In this document: positions 44,355 through 55,711 of the stretch, one piece after another | Layout: each line of letters opens with the position of its first letter | Numbering within the stretch: the first letter of the stretch is position 1 | Assembly: GCA_009193035.1 (NCBI GenBank) | Contig: SWDT01000064.1 | Coordinates: 124,001-188,000 of the forward strand | Direction of reading: 5' to 3' | Length of the DNA stretch: 64,000 nt | Origin: Halicephalobus mephisto | Taxonomy: Eukaryota; Nematoda; Chromadorea; Rhabditida; Panagrolaimidae | Notes under the pieces: generated by a model | What the model saw: the letters and a program-made list of their open reading frames with translations, nothing else | Told to the model about the DNA's origin: nothing | Databases searched by the model: none | Translations under genes and position numbers: made by a program

Positions 44355-45472
44355 GAACTTTACAAAAAAGTTTTGAAAAAAATTTAAATTAGCTAAGACA
44401 CGCTGTTTACCCTGCCTAAATGCTGCGCGCAGGTTGCAATTTTGGTTTTAATTTTGATGTTGATGTCAACATCAATTCTTTATAGACCTCGGCACTGATT
44501 TATCTTCACAAGGACCTGCTGTTCATAAAAATCATATGATGGATTCCTTATATTAATTCCTTTCTATTTTATAAGATTTTAAATATCTCTCCTTTTGCAT
44601 GAATTAACTTAATAGATACAAGAATAAAACTCATGAGGAATTTAAGCAATAATAATCTCTGCCATGCAGTGATAGGACGATTTCTCTAGTTACCAGGGTT
44701 TTGAACCTCACTTGACTCGCCTTTAAGAATTGACGAATTTCGAAAAATCTCATACTGGCACTGGATTTGTTCCACAACATCATTTGAAGCTTATCAAGTT
44801 CTTTTCTATCCAAAATATTTGTGTCTGGCTGGTTGAGAACAAGAATTTTGGTTGTGATTCATAGATCTTTCTACAGAATTTCAGTATTGAATGAGTTCTT
44901 AACACTGATCTGTTGTTTGTTGACACCAAAATTGATAGTTTGGTGATTTTTCAAATCAAAACGACCTGAATTGTATCTTAACAAGAAAATCCCGAATTTT
45001 GATCTCGAATTTTAACTCGAAACTGTCATGTTCGGTAACAAAGCAACCACATGACAGTTGTCCTCTGGCAACATTTGCTCTCCATTTTTCCTTTTGGATT
45101 TGCACTAATTTCAAAACTCTTTTTAAATCAATATTTTCTTACTTAGCCAAAATATTAAGTTAATTTGAACATAAAAACAAAATAAATGATATAAACCTTG
45201 GGAAATAGAGGGAGCGAATGTCACCAGGGGCAGTTGTCATACAGCCCATAAAGCACTAATTTATTTTTAATGCGATTTCGTAATTAACTTTTAAAATTGA
45301 AAAAAGTAAAAAATCCACAGCAAGAAAATTTAATAAAATATTTAATTTTTATAAACATTATTCTTTGAATATATTATTTTTCTTGGACGGAATTCTTGTC
45401 GAGAAATATAAGAGCATTCTCACATTCGTTGTAGAACCTAAATTTATCTTCAGGACTATTTTTGGAAAAAAT
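44355..45472. other. Intergenic, degenerate coding-like minus frames
   Basis: Minus-strand pieces (44813-44631, and 45080-44830 with several stops) look like decayed coding DNA, but I cannot name the family. At 44408-44440 there is one unit resembling the GC-rich minisatellite of 48932-49100 (ATGCTGCGCGCAGGTTGCA). Confidence 0.35.
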
Positions 45473-46063
45473 TTACTTTATAAAAGTCGAAACAGCTTCG
45501 AATCCGGCATTTTGGAAAAACTTTATGGCTGTGAGGTTTCTGTGAGGAACCAGAACGAATTTTGAAGTTTCTTCTCCGACAAAATCCAGAAATTTCTCAA
45601 CAAGTTTTTTCCCGATCTTTTTTCTTCGATGAATTTCATCAACAACTACAGTAATCACATGAGATAGTTTCTTGTTTGTGATGGCTGAGATTCCGTTCTC
45701 AACTTTGGTGAAGTGTCTGATTCTGGAGTAATCCCTAACCCCAATCAGCATCCCGACCAGTTTTTCTCCTTTGAAGAAACCGTAAGCAAAAAATTCTTCC
45801 AATTCGTTTTCACAGATTTCTTTGAATAAAATCCCTATGAACCCTTGAGGAAAGAATTTCAACAATCTAGAAAATTACTAAGATTTTAGAAATTTAAAAT
45901 TAAAATTCTCAAAAATTAAGAAATTTTACCTTTTATATTCTTCCAAATCAGAAAACTCCAGTTTCCGGTAAACAAAGTCATCGAAATCCTCATCGGATTG
46001 GAAACCTTTAACAACTTCGTTTTCGGATTTTTCCATTTCAGAATTATCGATCATTTTTTCCAT
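45473..46063 (-). CDS. GNAT-family N-acetyltransferase
   Basis: Two exons (46063-45930, 45866-45473) give 175 aa. The N-terminal ~35 residues are acidic. The GNAT fold follows: LEFSDLEEYKRLLKFFPQGF, motif A HVITVVVDEIHRRKKIGKKL with the RRxxIGK acetyl-CoA phosphate loop, and motif B NLTAIKFFQNAGFEAV. The FP..F...LFKEI start resembles the NAA50/NAA60 N-terminal acetyltransferase branch, but the substrate is not determined. Its start lies 149 bp after the cytidine deaminase stop on the same strand, so co-transcription is possible. No SL2-like acceptor is obvious in that gap. Confidence 0.85.
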
Positions 46064-46212
46064 TTCCACAATGCTGTTTTCAAGAGAAATAAATTTTCGA
46101 GGAAAAACTGATTCAGTCTCATAAATTCATCAAAACAACTTTGAAATTACAAAACACTATCATCTATCTATATCACGAATGCTCCAAAATCAATAAAAAT
46201 GTAAGTACTGTC

Positions 46213-46730
46213 TTAACGAGACTTGTAAAATTCGTCCAAAGAATTCGGACCGAATCCTCCAGGAAGTAGTTCTTTGACCGAAGTCACCTCCACTTTTTCG
46301 TTTTTCGATGTTGTCAGATAAACCTAAATTGATAAGACCTGAATTTCGAACAAAAAATAAAACAAACCGGCATGTCTCCAAATTCGAACATGAATTGACG
46401 ACATATACCACAAGGAGTGGCGGGGGTCGGGGCGTGAGTGGCTATTGCGATGGCCTTGAACTTCTTATGGCCTTCGGCGATTGCTCTAACGAAAGCGCTT
46501 CTTTCAGCGCAAATAGTTGCTCCGTAAGAAGCGTTTTCAACGTTCCCTATAACTTAAAAATGAACTGAATTGCAGTGCAGTTCCCAACCTCCAGTAATGA
46601 TCGTTCCAGATTCGGTTAACAAAGCTGCTCCGACTCGGAAGTTACTGTAAGGACAGTAAGCTCGTTCAGTAGCAGCGAAAGCGGCTTTCAACAAGCTCTC
46701 CTTTGTAGCCTTATCGATTCCGGTTACCAT
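46213..46730 (-). CDS. Cytidine deaminase (homotetrameric CDA)
   Basis: Three exons (46730-46589, 46546-46368, 46323-46213) give 143 aa, the normal length. The zinc site is complete: TICAERSAF supplies the Cys-Ala-Glu (catalytic Glu and first Cys), and TPCGICRQFMFEF the other two Cys. AYCPYSNFRVGAALLTESG is the usual substrate-binding start. The enzyme converts cytidine and deoxycytidine to uridines in pyrimidine salvage. An ATTTTAG acceptor lies four bases before the ATG, suggesting trans-splicing or a 5'UTR intron. C. elegans has cdd-1 and cdd-2; I cannot tell which this matches. Confidence 0.95.
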
Positions 46731-47398
46731 TTCTCTAAAATTAGAAATTAAACAAAATCAATGACATTAACGCAGACAGTTTTGTTTCTTGTTTGTCTAT
46801 GAAATGAGCCGAACGAAAAGACTAAGCGGTTTATGATCTAGCAAAAGAGCAACAGACGTCTTATATCAGAGCCGAAAGAGCAACATGAATCATAAAATCA
46901 CACTCAATGTTATAATAGATAATTGGATGTTATTATCAAGAAAATACTGCAATAAAAATATCGGTCGATTTCATTGGGGACACAGCCATGGAATTCTATT
47001 TTTCACCATTAGAAAATTATTCTAAAGTTTGCAAATTTTGTCAAAAAAGCACTACTTGAAATCCGAAAAAAATACCAAAGATCGTATTAAAGAGGGAAGG
47101 GTTGTTGAGTTAAATAATAGGGGACATCGTCACAATATATTGTATACACGTGGATACGTCAAAATGTACATTATGAACACGTGGACATACATCTATATAT
47201 GAATATATGTCTAAATATGAGTATATCCATATACGTCCATAAAAGTATGCAAATGCATGTCAATATATAAATATATAAATATGTACTTATATAGATATAT
47301 GTCCATATATGAAGTACACATAATACGAAATATAAATGCACGTCCATATATGAATATGAGAAGATTTCCCAGGATAAATAACTTTTAACATAAAAAAC
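46731..47398. other. Intergenic with TATATG/CATATA-rich segment
   Basis: The stretch 47130-47345 is an imperfect array of GTCCATATATGAATATATG-like units of varying length. Otherwise no feature is visible. Confidence 0.5.
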
Positions 47399-47662
47399 CT
47401 ACTCGGAATCCAAATCCAGGACAAGGACACATGATATCGGCTCGGACGTCGTGGTTCTTTTTCCGTATCTCAGAGGATCACTGGCTCGTCGCTTCAGAAT
47501 CCTCTTTGAATTGCTCAGTTTGCTTTGTTTGTTGAGAATCTTCCCATTTGGTTGCTCATCATGGAGAATCTGGACATCTGGATCAGTTACCTCGGGGATT
47601 TTCCCTGGATCATTCGTCTTCAAGGTGAATTCCGATTCTTGGTTTTCTGTCATAATATTCAT
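47399..47662 (-). CDS. Hypothetical 87-aa protein with RRASDP motif
   Basis: A single open exon starts at ATG 47662 (or ATG 47653) and ends in TAG. It is hydrophilic and Ser/Lys/Asp-rich, with LKRRASDPLRYGKR, a good PKA/14-3-3-type phosphosite. The stop overlaps a possible donor (GA|GTAGGT), so this may be a first exon whose continuation I could not find. An E2F-like site lies 137 bp upstream. No family was recognised. Confidence 0.4.
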   Translation of the reverse strand: MNIMTENQESEFTLKTNDPGKIPEVTDPDVQILHDEQPNGKILNKQSKLSNSKRILKRRASDPLRYGKRTTTSEPISCVLVLDLDSE

Positions 47663-47798
47663 CAGAATAGAAAAGGAATAACGTAAATTGATAAGGACAG
47701 TAGTCTAGAAGTAGTTTAAAAAGTGATTGAAAAGAAATAAACAGTTAATAAACAGGGATCCAGGATCGGAGAAATGAAAAAAAAGTTAAGGACCGGAA

Positions 47799-47812
47799 GT
47801 TCGCGCGGGAAC
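47799..47812. promoter_or_regulatory. E2F/DP-like near-palindrome
   Basis: GTTCGCGCGGGAAC contains GCGCGGGAA, the E2F (EFL-1/DPL-1) core, in a near-palindromic setting and a locally GC-rich patch (47785-47835). It is upstream of the hypothetical gene at 47399-47662. The role is inferred. Confidence 0.35.
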
Positions 47813-48931
47813 GATGGTTCTCGAACGGAAAATCCCTGCAGTTAGTTTTTTCGTTGGAATTGACTGCGTGACGGTTGCTCCCTACCGACGTTTCCTCTCC
47901 TTTATTTCGTGAGATTTTATTTCTTTCGTTTTTATATTGGTTTTTTTGTAATTGCATCAACTTAACATACCAGTTAAGTAAGGAAAACACTGGTTTAGAA
48001 AGAAAGAATTTCGAAACCGACGGGAACTGAGGAGAAATATCATACAGCCGTTGAAACCTACTAAAGCGGATATTAGGATTGAACAAAACCGACTTTTTTG
48101 CGTGTTTAAATCGCTAAAATTCTGCAAATTAGTGTGGGAATTTGTGGAACGGAATAGTAATGAACAAAACCGTCGGTTTTTCAAATCCAATTCAAAATCG
48201 AATTTATCGGTTTTCGAATTGAAATTAGTTCAATTCGAATTTGAAATAATTATATTCGAGTTAAAATCCCTCAACTTTCGAATTTGGATTATTTCGAAAT
48301 CGACAACTCTAGCAATGAATCAAGTAAAAATTCGGTTTTTAGTAACTCATTACTGCTATTCATTCCACAGAATTTCACATCAATCCAACTTTTGTAATTT
48401 TAGTTTTTTATTTTTATTCCAATTTTTAAAGACTGATTCTAAAATGATAAATGTCATATTTAAAAAAATTACAAATATTTTTATAAAATAGTTTTCATAG
48501 AAATTTTTAGGATTTAGAATTTTAAAAACGATGTTGAATAACTTTGATTTTTTTGAATTTTTATAATTTTTTTACATGGAAATTCTAAAATTTGTAAAAA
48601 ATTATATTTTTTTTAAATTCTGAAATTTAAAAAATTATTGTTTTACAAATTCTAAAAAATTGTACTGTTTTTAAAATTATAAAATTTGAATAAATAACTA
48701 CAAATTAAAACGTCCATATTTTTCCAAAAGCCTGTAATTTTATTTAAAATCTAATTCCCTATGTATTTAAAAATATTAAAATTTAATTACTTTTTACTTT
48801 TTGAAATGACGTTTAAATTCGATATGTAAAATTAATTTTCTACTTTATTTAAAAGTTTAAACATTTATTAAATGACATTATTATATGCAAAAAAATAATT
48901 TTTAAACATTTAAATTGAAAATTTTAAAGAA
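47813..48931. other. Intergenic, nothing supported
   Basis: The sequence becomes steadily more AT-rich. A 146-codon open frame at 48051-48491 is of low complexity, built on TTCGAATT repeats, and is not called. Confidence 0.4.
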
Positions 48932-49100
48932 GGCAGTCTGCCCTGGATGCTGCGCGCAGCCTGCACCGGACATTGCGCGCAGCCTGCCTCAGATGGTATG
49001 TGCAATCTGCCTTAGACGTTGCACGCAGCTTGCGCCGGACGTTGCACGCAGCTTGCGCCGGACGTTGCACGCAGCCTGCGCCGGACATTGCACGCAACCT
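48932..49100. repeat. GC-rich 23-bp minisatellite
   Basis: Seven units of GTTGCACGCAGCTTGCGCCG+GAC-type sequence lie head to tail, three of them nearly identical (49018-49085). GC content is far above the surroundings. One related unit lies at ~44410. Its right end abuts the last exon of the chemoreceptor gene. Confidence 0.88.
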
Positions 49101-49129
49101 GCGAATTTTTTCGATTTTGACTTGATCTT

Positions 49130-50118
49130 TTACATGACTGTCACGAAGTTCATTGACTGGACGGTTGTTGATCCTGGTATGATTGAAGTTCGATTTTGTC
49201 TGACTTTTTTGCATTTAAAAAAATTATAAAAAGTTTCTTTAAACGGTTTACTGAAAATTAATTTTAAATTTTTGAATTTTTTAAAAATTTTTACCTGATA
49301 AAAAATAAAATATGAATAACAGGCAAATGATAGATGGAAAATAAAATAATCGAAATTAATTCAAATTGATTACAAATAAATTTATTTCCACATTTGTGGA
49401 AAATTGCCGCCAAATATTGACAAATCGCGAAACCGAAAAGAAAAATCGAAGCAAAAATGGCTTGAATTAAAAGTGATTTTTCTTTTTTTTCATTAATTTT
49501 AAATTTTTTTTGTCTAGCAAAAATTAAAGAAAATAAAATAATTAAAAAACTAAAAATTGCGTGAAAAAAAGAAACAAAAACCATAACTGTACGGTCCTCC
49601 CGGTGGTACCTGAGGCATCTGGTCCGTCTCGGGTTGAAGCGACATAGGTCGTTACTGTAGGCTTGAAATCTGATAAAAATCGGCGAAATTAAAATAATTA
49701 AAAAAATAATAAAAAATTTTTTTCTTTCCCAAAAACGCTGATGTTTCCACGGGATCACGATGGCCGAAGCCCTGTTGAGGGCCAGGAAGGAGTTCCAGAA
49801 GGGTACTGTATAGTGATAATACCAGTCGAAATAATTTTCGAAAACTATGTTAAATCCCGGTTCGGATATCCTGTCGTGAGTCCAGAGGTAGGCCAGACTG
49901 GCGGTGACGTCCAGACCACAGCCGAAGGCAATGAGGTAAAAATACGGAGATTTCAGAGGCGATTGTTTCTTCGCAAATTCCACACACATCACGAAGCATA
50001 CTGTAGTCATGGTGATTACAGTAATCCCAGTGGATATCAAAGAAGAAATATATAAAATCTTCGTCAAAGTGGGATTTGTGTCTTCTACAGTATACTTGTA
50101 GAATTCTTCGTGGGCCAT
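49130..50118 (-). CDS. Serpentine chemoreceptor (Srg superfamily, srv-like)
   Basis: Two exons (50118-49295, 49250-49130) give 314 aa. Seven hydrophobic segments can be placed: ILYISSLISTGITVITM, SPYFYLIAFGCGLDVTASL, VPFWNSFLALNRASAIVIP, KFFIIFLIILISPIFI, VMVFVSFFHAIFSFLIILF, ALL-type helix LLIQAIFASIFLFGFAI, and ISIILFSIYHLPVIHILFF. The LNRASAIVIPWKHQRFW stretch at the end of TM3 is typical of worm Srg-superfamily receptors. The second exon supplies the cytosolic tail KPFKETFYNFFKCKK. The frame extends upstream to 50190, so the start could be earlier. Expected in chemosensory neurons; the ligand is unknown. Confidence 0.85.
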
Positions 50119-50429
50119 TTTTGGTGAAATTTGAATTTTTCGAATGTATTTATACTTTTTTAAAATTAACTTTTCTGCAGATTTCGTCATGTCAGAAGGC
50201 TGGCAAAAATGAATTTAATTGTTTACAATTCCATAAATCAAAAATTAAATTACCGTTACTGTAGAAACCAGTACTTTTTATGTAGTTTTTTTTTGCTTCT
50301 AGACGATTCTATATTTATTCAAAGATCACATACTAAAATATAGCCAAAAATTAAATAAAACAAACATCATCTAAAAAAAGTAGAACTTGAAAGTTACCTT
50401 AGGAAATTCAAAGAAATGTACAAAATGGA
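50119..50429. other. Upstream region of the chemoreceptor
   Basis: AT-rich sequence, presumably the promoter. No motif is convincing. Confidence 0.35.
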
Positions 50430-52010
50430 AAGTACTGGTCCCACCACGAATATTGTTTAAAAATAATTAATTATGTTTTAAAAAGAAAAAAGTAATTAAA
50501 CATCTTTCGTGCTAGAACTAGAATTTGGAATTTATCTTGGAAAATAAATTTCTAAATCAAAAAGTAATGGTCCCACCACGAATGATGTTTAAAAATAACT
50601 AATTATGTTTTAAAAAGGAAAAAGTAATTAAACATCTTTCGTTCTAGAACTAGAATTTGCAATTTATCTTGGAAAGCAAAAAGTAGAAAATTATCGGTCC
50701 CGCCACGAATGATTTTTAAAAATAATTATGTTTTAAAAAGAAAAAATTAATTAAACATCTTTTGTATCAAAACCGAGATCTGAAATTTATCTTGGAAAGC
50801 AAAAAATGGAAAATTATCGGTCCCACCACGAATGATTTTTAAAAATAACTAATCACGTTTTAAAAAGGAAAAATTATACATCTTTCGTGCCAGGACCAAA
50901 GTTTGGAATTTTGAAAAATGAAGAGAAATATGTAAATTAAAGAGTACTAGTTCTGCTACGAATGATGTTCAAACATTATCAACCAACTTCGTAATCAACA
51001 ATTGAACTAAGAATTATTCGTGTTGAGACCATTAATGAAATTTTTTCGAAAAAAAACTTCCAAAAATCATTATTCTTGTCATAAAAGATTTTTAAATAAA
51101 TATTTACCAAATTTTTAATCGAAAATTAATTTAGAATTTTCGTCCCAAGATCATTTTTAAAATTATTTTTCAAAAAAAAAATTATAAAAAGTATCATCGG
51201 TCCCGCCACGAATGACGTTTAAATAAATATTTATTAAACTTTTAATCAAAAGTTTTCGTTCCAAGATCATCTTTAATTTTTTTCCAAAAATATCATTAGT
51301 TCCTTTACGAATAATGTTTAAATAATTACTTACAAATTCTTAATTTAGAATTTTCGTGCTAATCTATTTTTAAACTTTTCTTCCAAAAAAAGACCAAGAA
51401 TCTCAAATTAAAAATTATCGGTCTTGTTACGAATGATTTTTAAACAAATATTTACAAATTTTTAATCAAAAAATTCTTGTTCTAAGATCATCTTTAAAAT
51501 TTTTTCCAAAAAAAAGACAAAGAATCTCAAATTAAAAATTTTCGGTCTTGTTACGAATGATTTTTAAACAAATATTTACAAGTTTTTAATAAAAATTTTC
51601 GTTCCAAGATCACCTTTAATTTTTCTCCAAAAAGAAGACCAAGAATCTCAAATTAAAAATTTTCGGTTTCACCACGAATGATTTTTAAACAAATATTTAC
51701 AAGTTTTTAATAAAAATTTTCGTTCCAAGATCACCTTTAATTTTTTTCCAAAAAAGACCAACAACCTCAAATTAAAAATTATCGGTCTCACCACGAATGA
51801 TTTTTAAACAAATATTTACAAGTTTTTGATAAAAATTTTTGTTCCAAGATCATCTTTAATTTTCTTCCAAAAATATCATTAGTTCCGCCACGAATGATGC
51901 TTAAATAATTACAAATTCTTAATTTAGAATTTTCTTTCAAAAAAGACCAAGAATTTGAAATTAAAGATCGTTGGTCTCGTCACGAATGATGTTTGATTCG
52001 TTCTTTCACT
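50430..52010. repeat. Satellite of ~120-130-bp units with internal inverted motif
   Basis: About thirteen degenerate units are marked by GGTCCCACCACGAATGAT near 50437, 50568, 50695, 50818, 51203, 51419, 51543, 51663, 51783 and others. Within the left units a second motif, TTCGTGCTAGAAC, is the approximate reverse complement of the first, so each monomer can fold back. A relative of this motif recurs singly across the window. Confidence 0.85.
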
Positions 52011-55000
52011 ATGAACTTTATTGTTTTTTAATCAAGGTAATTTTATTAAAAACAAATTTCATTATTGCCTTTATTTCAAAACAAAATTTGACGACAAATA
52101 TTTATTACTTCGTGTTTTGGATTTAACGCTTACTGTAAAAAATGAAAAAAATTCATTATTATTTTTTATTTTTATCTGATTTTTAAAATTTAAAATTTTT
52201 ATTTAATTTTTAAATTTAAAATTTTTATTTAATTTTTAAATTTTATTTAATTTTTAAATTTTTCGTTTTTACCTAATTTTTTTATTTTTATCTGATTTTA
52301 AATTTTTAAATTTTTTACTTTTACCTAATTTTTTATTTTTATCTAGTTTTTTATTTTTAAATTTTATTTTATTTTTACCTAACTTTTTTATTTTTATCTG
52401 GTTTTTTATTTTTTGCAATTAGTGTAGTTTTTGCATCTGTATTTTCCCTTTTTAGGATTTTCCAAAGTTCTTGGCCTTTGTGTACCTTGTTGATGAGCTT
52501 TCCGTGAACACAAGACTTTAGTTAATTAGGACCATTGGGAAATTCGTCATGGATCGGTTTCCAAGAAAAAACAAGGTTAATCCATCAAAGATGGAATTTA
52601 GTGTTTTCGTCTTATGAAAGTTCATAGTTTGATGTTTGGATTTTTTTGAGACAAAATTTATAGAAATTCTTAAAAAATAATTATTTATGCAAATTAAAAA
52701 TTAAAAATAAATTTTTTTAGGACCAAATTGCGAAATTTCAAAAATAATTTTATAGAAATCAAAAAAAAATAAAATTTTCGTTTTAGGACCAAATTTGCGG
52801 GAATTTAAAAATAAAAATTTATTTTATACAAATAAACTTTTAAAATTTAAATTTAAAAAAAAATTTGTTGATTTTTTTCGAAAATTTAATTTTTAAAATA
52901 ATTTGAAAAAATTAAAAATTAAATCAATTTTATAAATTAAAAAATTAAAAAATTAAAAATTAAAAATTAAATCAATTTTATTAATTAAAATATTTGTTTT
53001 TTAATTTTTGTCAATTATATAACAATGTTAAAAATTGAAATTTTAATATTAAACTTTAATTTCGAAAAAACGGAATTCAAAATTGGATGAATTTTAAATT
53101 CTTAATTTTTTAATTGAGTTTTCAGTCAGATGTGTCACAAAATTTCATTCATCATTTTTTAATTTCAGAATTTCAAAATTTTCCAATTTGTGTATTTTCA
53201 AATTAAAAAACATTTAAATTTTCAGATTTTTAGATTTTTATAATTTTTATAATTTTTATAATTTTTGTAATTTTTATAATTTTCGTAATTTTTATATTTT
53301 TGGAGTTTTATAAATTTCAAAATTTTTCTACTTTTAAAATGTTATTGCTTTTAGATTTTTTAAATTTTGTAATTTTTATAATTTTATAATTTTTAATATT
53401 TCTAAAATTTTAAAATTCTGAATTTCGTAATTTTAAAATTTTTAAAATTGAAAGTTATGTGTAAATTAAAAATAATAAAATTATAATTTTATAAATGTAC
53501 TTTCTCAAGCCTGCGTTACGGAATTTATTGATTTTGAAAATTGTCCACCTGTAATATCGCGTCTTTCATATTTAATTATGCCGTGGTACAATTAAATTTT
53601 TCGTTTTTAATACTACAATTTTATAAAAAATTATCAACGTTTTTAAAAAAAGTTATTCCAATGAGAGTTTTCGGAATTTTTTAAAAGGTTTTGAATTTTT
53701 CATTTTAGATAATTTCGAAAATTTTATTGAATTTTTGAAAGATTCCAAGAAGATTTAGAAAATTCTAGAAGGACTAAGGAGATTTAAAAGATTTTAAAAA
53801 AGTTCTAAAAAGATCAATAAAATTTTTAAAATTTTAGAAAAATTCAGAAAATTTTTAAAAAATTTATACAATTTTTAAAAATTCAGAAAATTTTAAAAAT
53901 TTTTAGAAAATTTTAAAAAGTTTTATAAAATTTTTAAAAATTCAGAAAATTTTAAAGTTTTAGAAAATTATAAACAATTTTTAAAAATTTTAGGATTTGA
54001 AAAATTTTAGAAAGATTCAGAAGATTTTATGAGGATTTAGGAGATCCTAGAAAAACTCAGAAGACTAAAAGGATTCAGAATGCTTTTATGGAATTTTTAA
54101 AAGTAAAATTCGAAAATTTTTGGTTTTAAATATTAATTTTAAAAATTTTTACCGAATTTTGGAATTTTTTAATAAATTTCAAAAAGTTTCTGAAATTTTT
54201 TAGGTTTTAGAAAATTTTTGGAATTTTTTATTTAATTTTAGAAAATTTCGAAAATTGAAATAAAATTTTGTAAAATTAAAAATTAAAATTGCTTGGACAC
54301 GGATTTTCGGAATTTTTTAGAAGCTTTTTGAATTTTCAATTTTAAATGTTTTAAAAACTTTCACTAAATTCTGGAAGATTCTAGAACGTTGTATTAAATT
54401 CCGTAAAAATCCAGAAACTTGTATTAAATTCCTAAAAGTCTCATAATCTACTATTGAATTCTCGAGGGTCTCATGGAACTTCAAAAATTTTAGAGAATTT
54501 CGAAAATTTCCGTTGAATTTTAGATAATTTTGAAAATTTCTATCGAATTTTAGATAATTTAAGGAATTTTCATCGAATTTTAGATAATTTAAAAATTTTA
54601 ATCGAATTTTAGATAATTTTGAAAATTTTTATTTGATCCTGAAAATTTTGAGATTTTGAAAAAATTCAGAAATTTTTTATTTGATCCTGAAAATTTTGAG
54701 ATTTTGAAAAAATTCAGAAATTTTTTATTTGATCCTGAAAATTTTGAGATTTTGAAAAAATTCAGAAATTTTTTTTTAATTTTAAAAATCCTCAAAAATT
54801 TCTTTAAGAATTTCGAAGGTTTCGAAAATTTCCGATAGATTTTAGAAGGCTTCGAAAGTTACTGTAGAATTTTAGAAGGCTATAGAAGTTTTCCATGGAA
54901 TTCTGAAAACTTTTTTAAAATGTTAGGAAATTTTAAAAATTCCACTATATTCGAAAATAATTAAAAATTTTATAAAATATTTTAAAATTTTAGAAATTGT

Positions 55001-55711
55001 TATTTTTGAAGATCCGTAATCTCGTGCTGATTCCAGAAGCTCCCACGGGATTCTGAAAAATCTTGAATTTAAAAAAATTATAAAATTTCGTAATTTTGCA
55101 TGAAATTTCAAACTTTTTAAAAAAAGTACAAAATTCTGAAATTTCATAAAATTTTTTAAAATTTATAAAATTTTTTAAAATTTACAAAATTTTTGAAAAT
55201 TTATAAAATTTTTGATAATTTACAAAATTCTGAAAATTTATAAAATTTTTGAAAATTTATAAAATTTTTGAAAATTTACAAAATTTTTGAAAATTTATAA
55301 AATTTTTGAAAATTTCATAAAATTTTTTAAAATTTATAATTTGGGACTGATTTTCGAAATATGGTAAAAAATTCCAGAAAATTTTACTTTCGAAAAAAGG
55401 CGTGGCATTCTGGAAACTGCGGACTGGTCCTCAAGTTGGAATCTGACCTGGTGTCTTGGCCATTTTTCCCACATTATGAAGGACAAGTCAGACTTTCCTC
55501 AGACGGACCTCCATCTCAGAAAACTTGTTACGCATTTTTTTCCAGAAAACAAGTCCATTTTTCCGGGTCATGCCCCTTTTCAAAAAATCCAACTTTTCTC
55601 AGTCTTGCCGTTTTTTCCATTTCTGTCCGAGACTGGCACAATTCATATTTTTTCGAAAATATTTGTTTATTTTTAAAAATGTACCAAAATTGTTTTTATT
55701 CAGAAGACAGA
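52011..55711. other. Low-complexity AT-rich region with short tandem arrays
   Basis: Arrays include ATTTTTATTTAATTTTTAA (52180-52420); a 48-bp unit repeated three times starting at 54631, 54679 and 54727; and a 19-bp unit TGAAAATTTATAAAATTTT (about 55140-55340). The stretch 55390-55660 is GC-richer with a long open frame, and probably belongs to the promoter or 5' end of the RGK gene. No other gene was seen. Confidence 0.6.

Noticed and set aside
48051..48491. 146-aa plus-strand frame
   Set aside because: Built from TTCGAATT-like repeats with biased composition; no splice partner.
50430..52010. CRISPR-like regular repeats
   Set aside because: Units are ~120-130 bp, degenerate and without unique spacers, in a eukaryotic genome; this is a satellite.
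54598..54838. Repeated FLNFFKISKFSGSN frames on both strands
   Set aside because: Direct product of a 48-bp tandem repeat, a multiple of three that therefore stays open.
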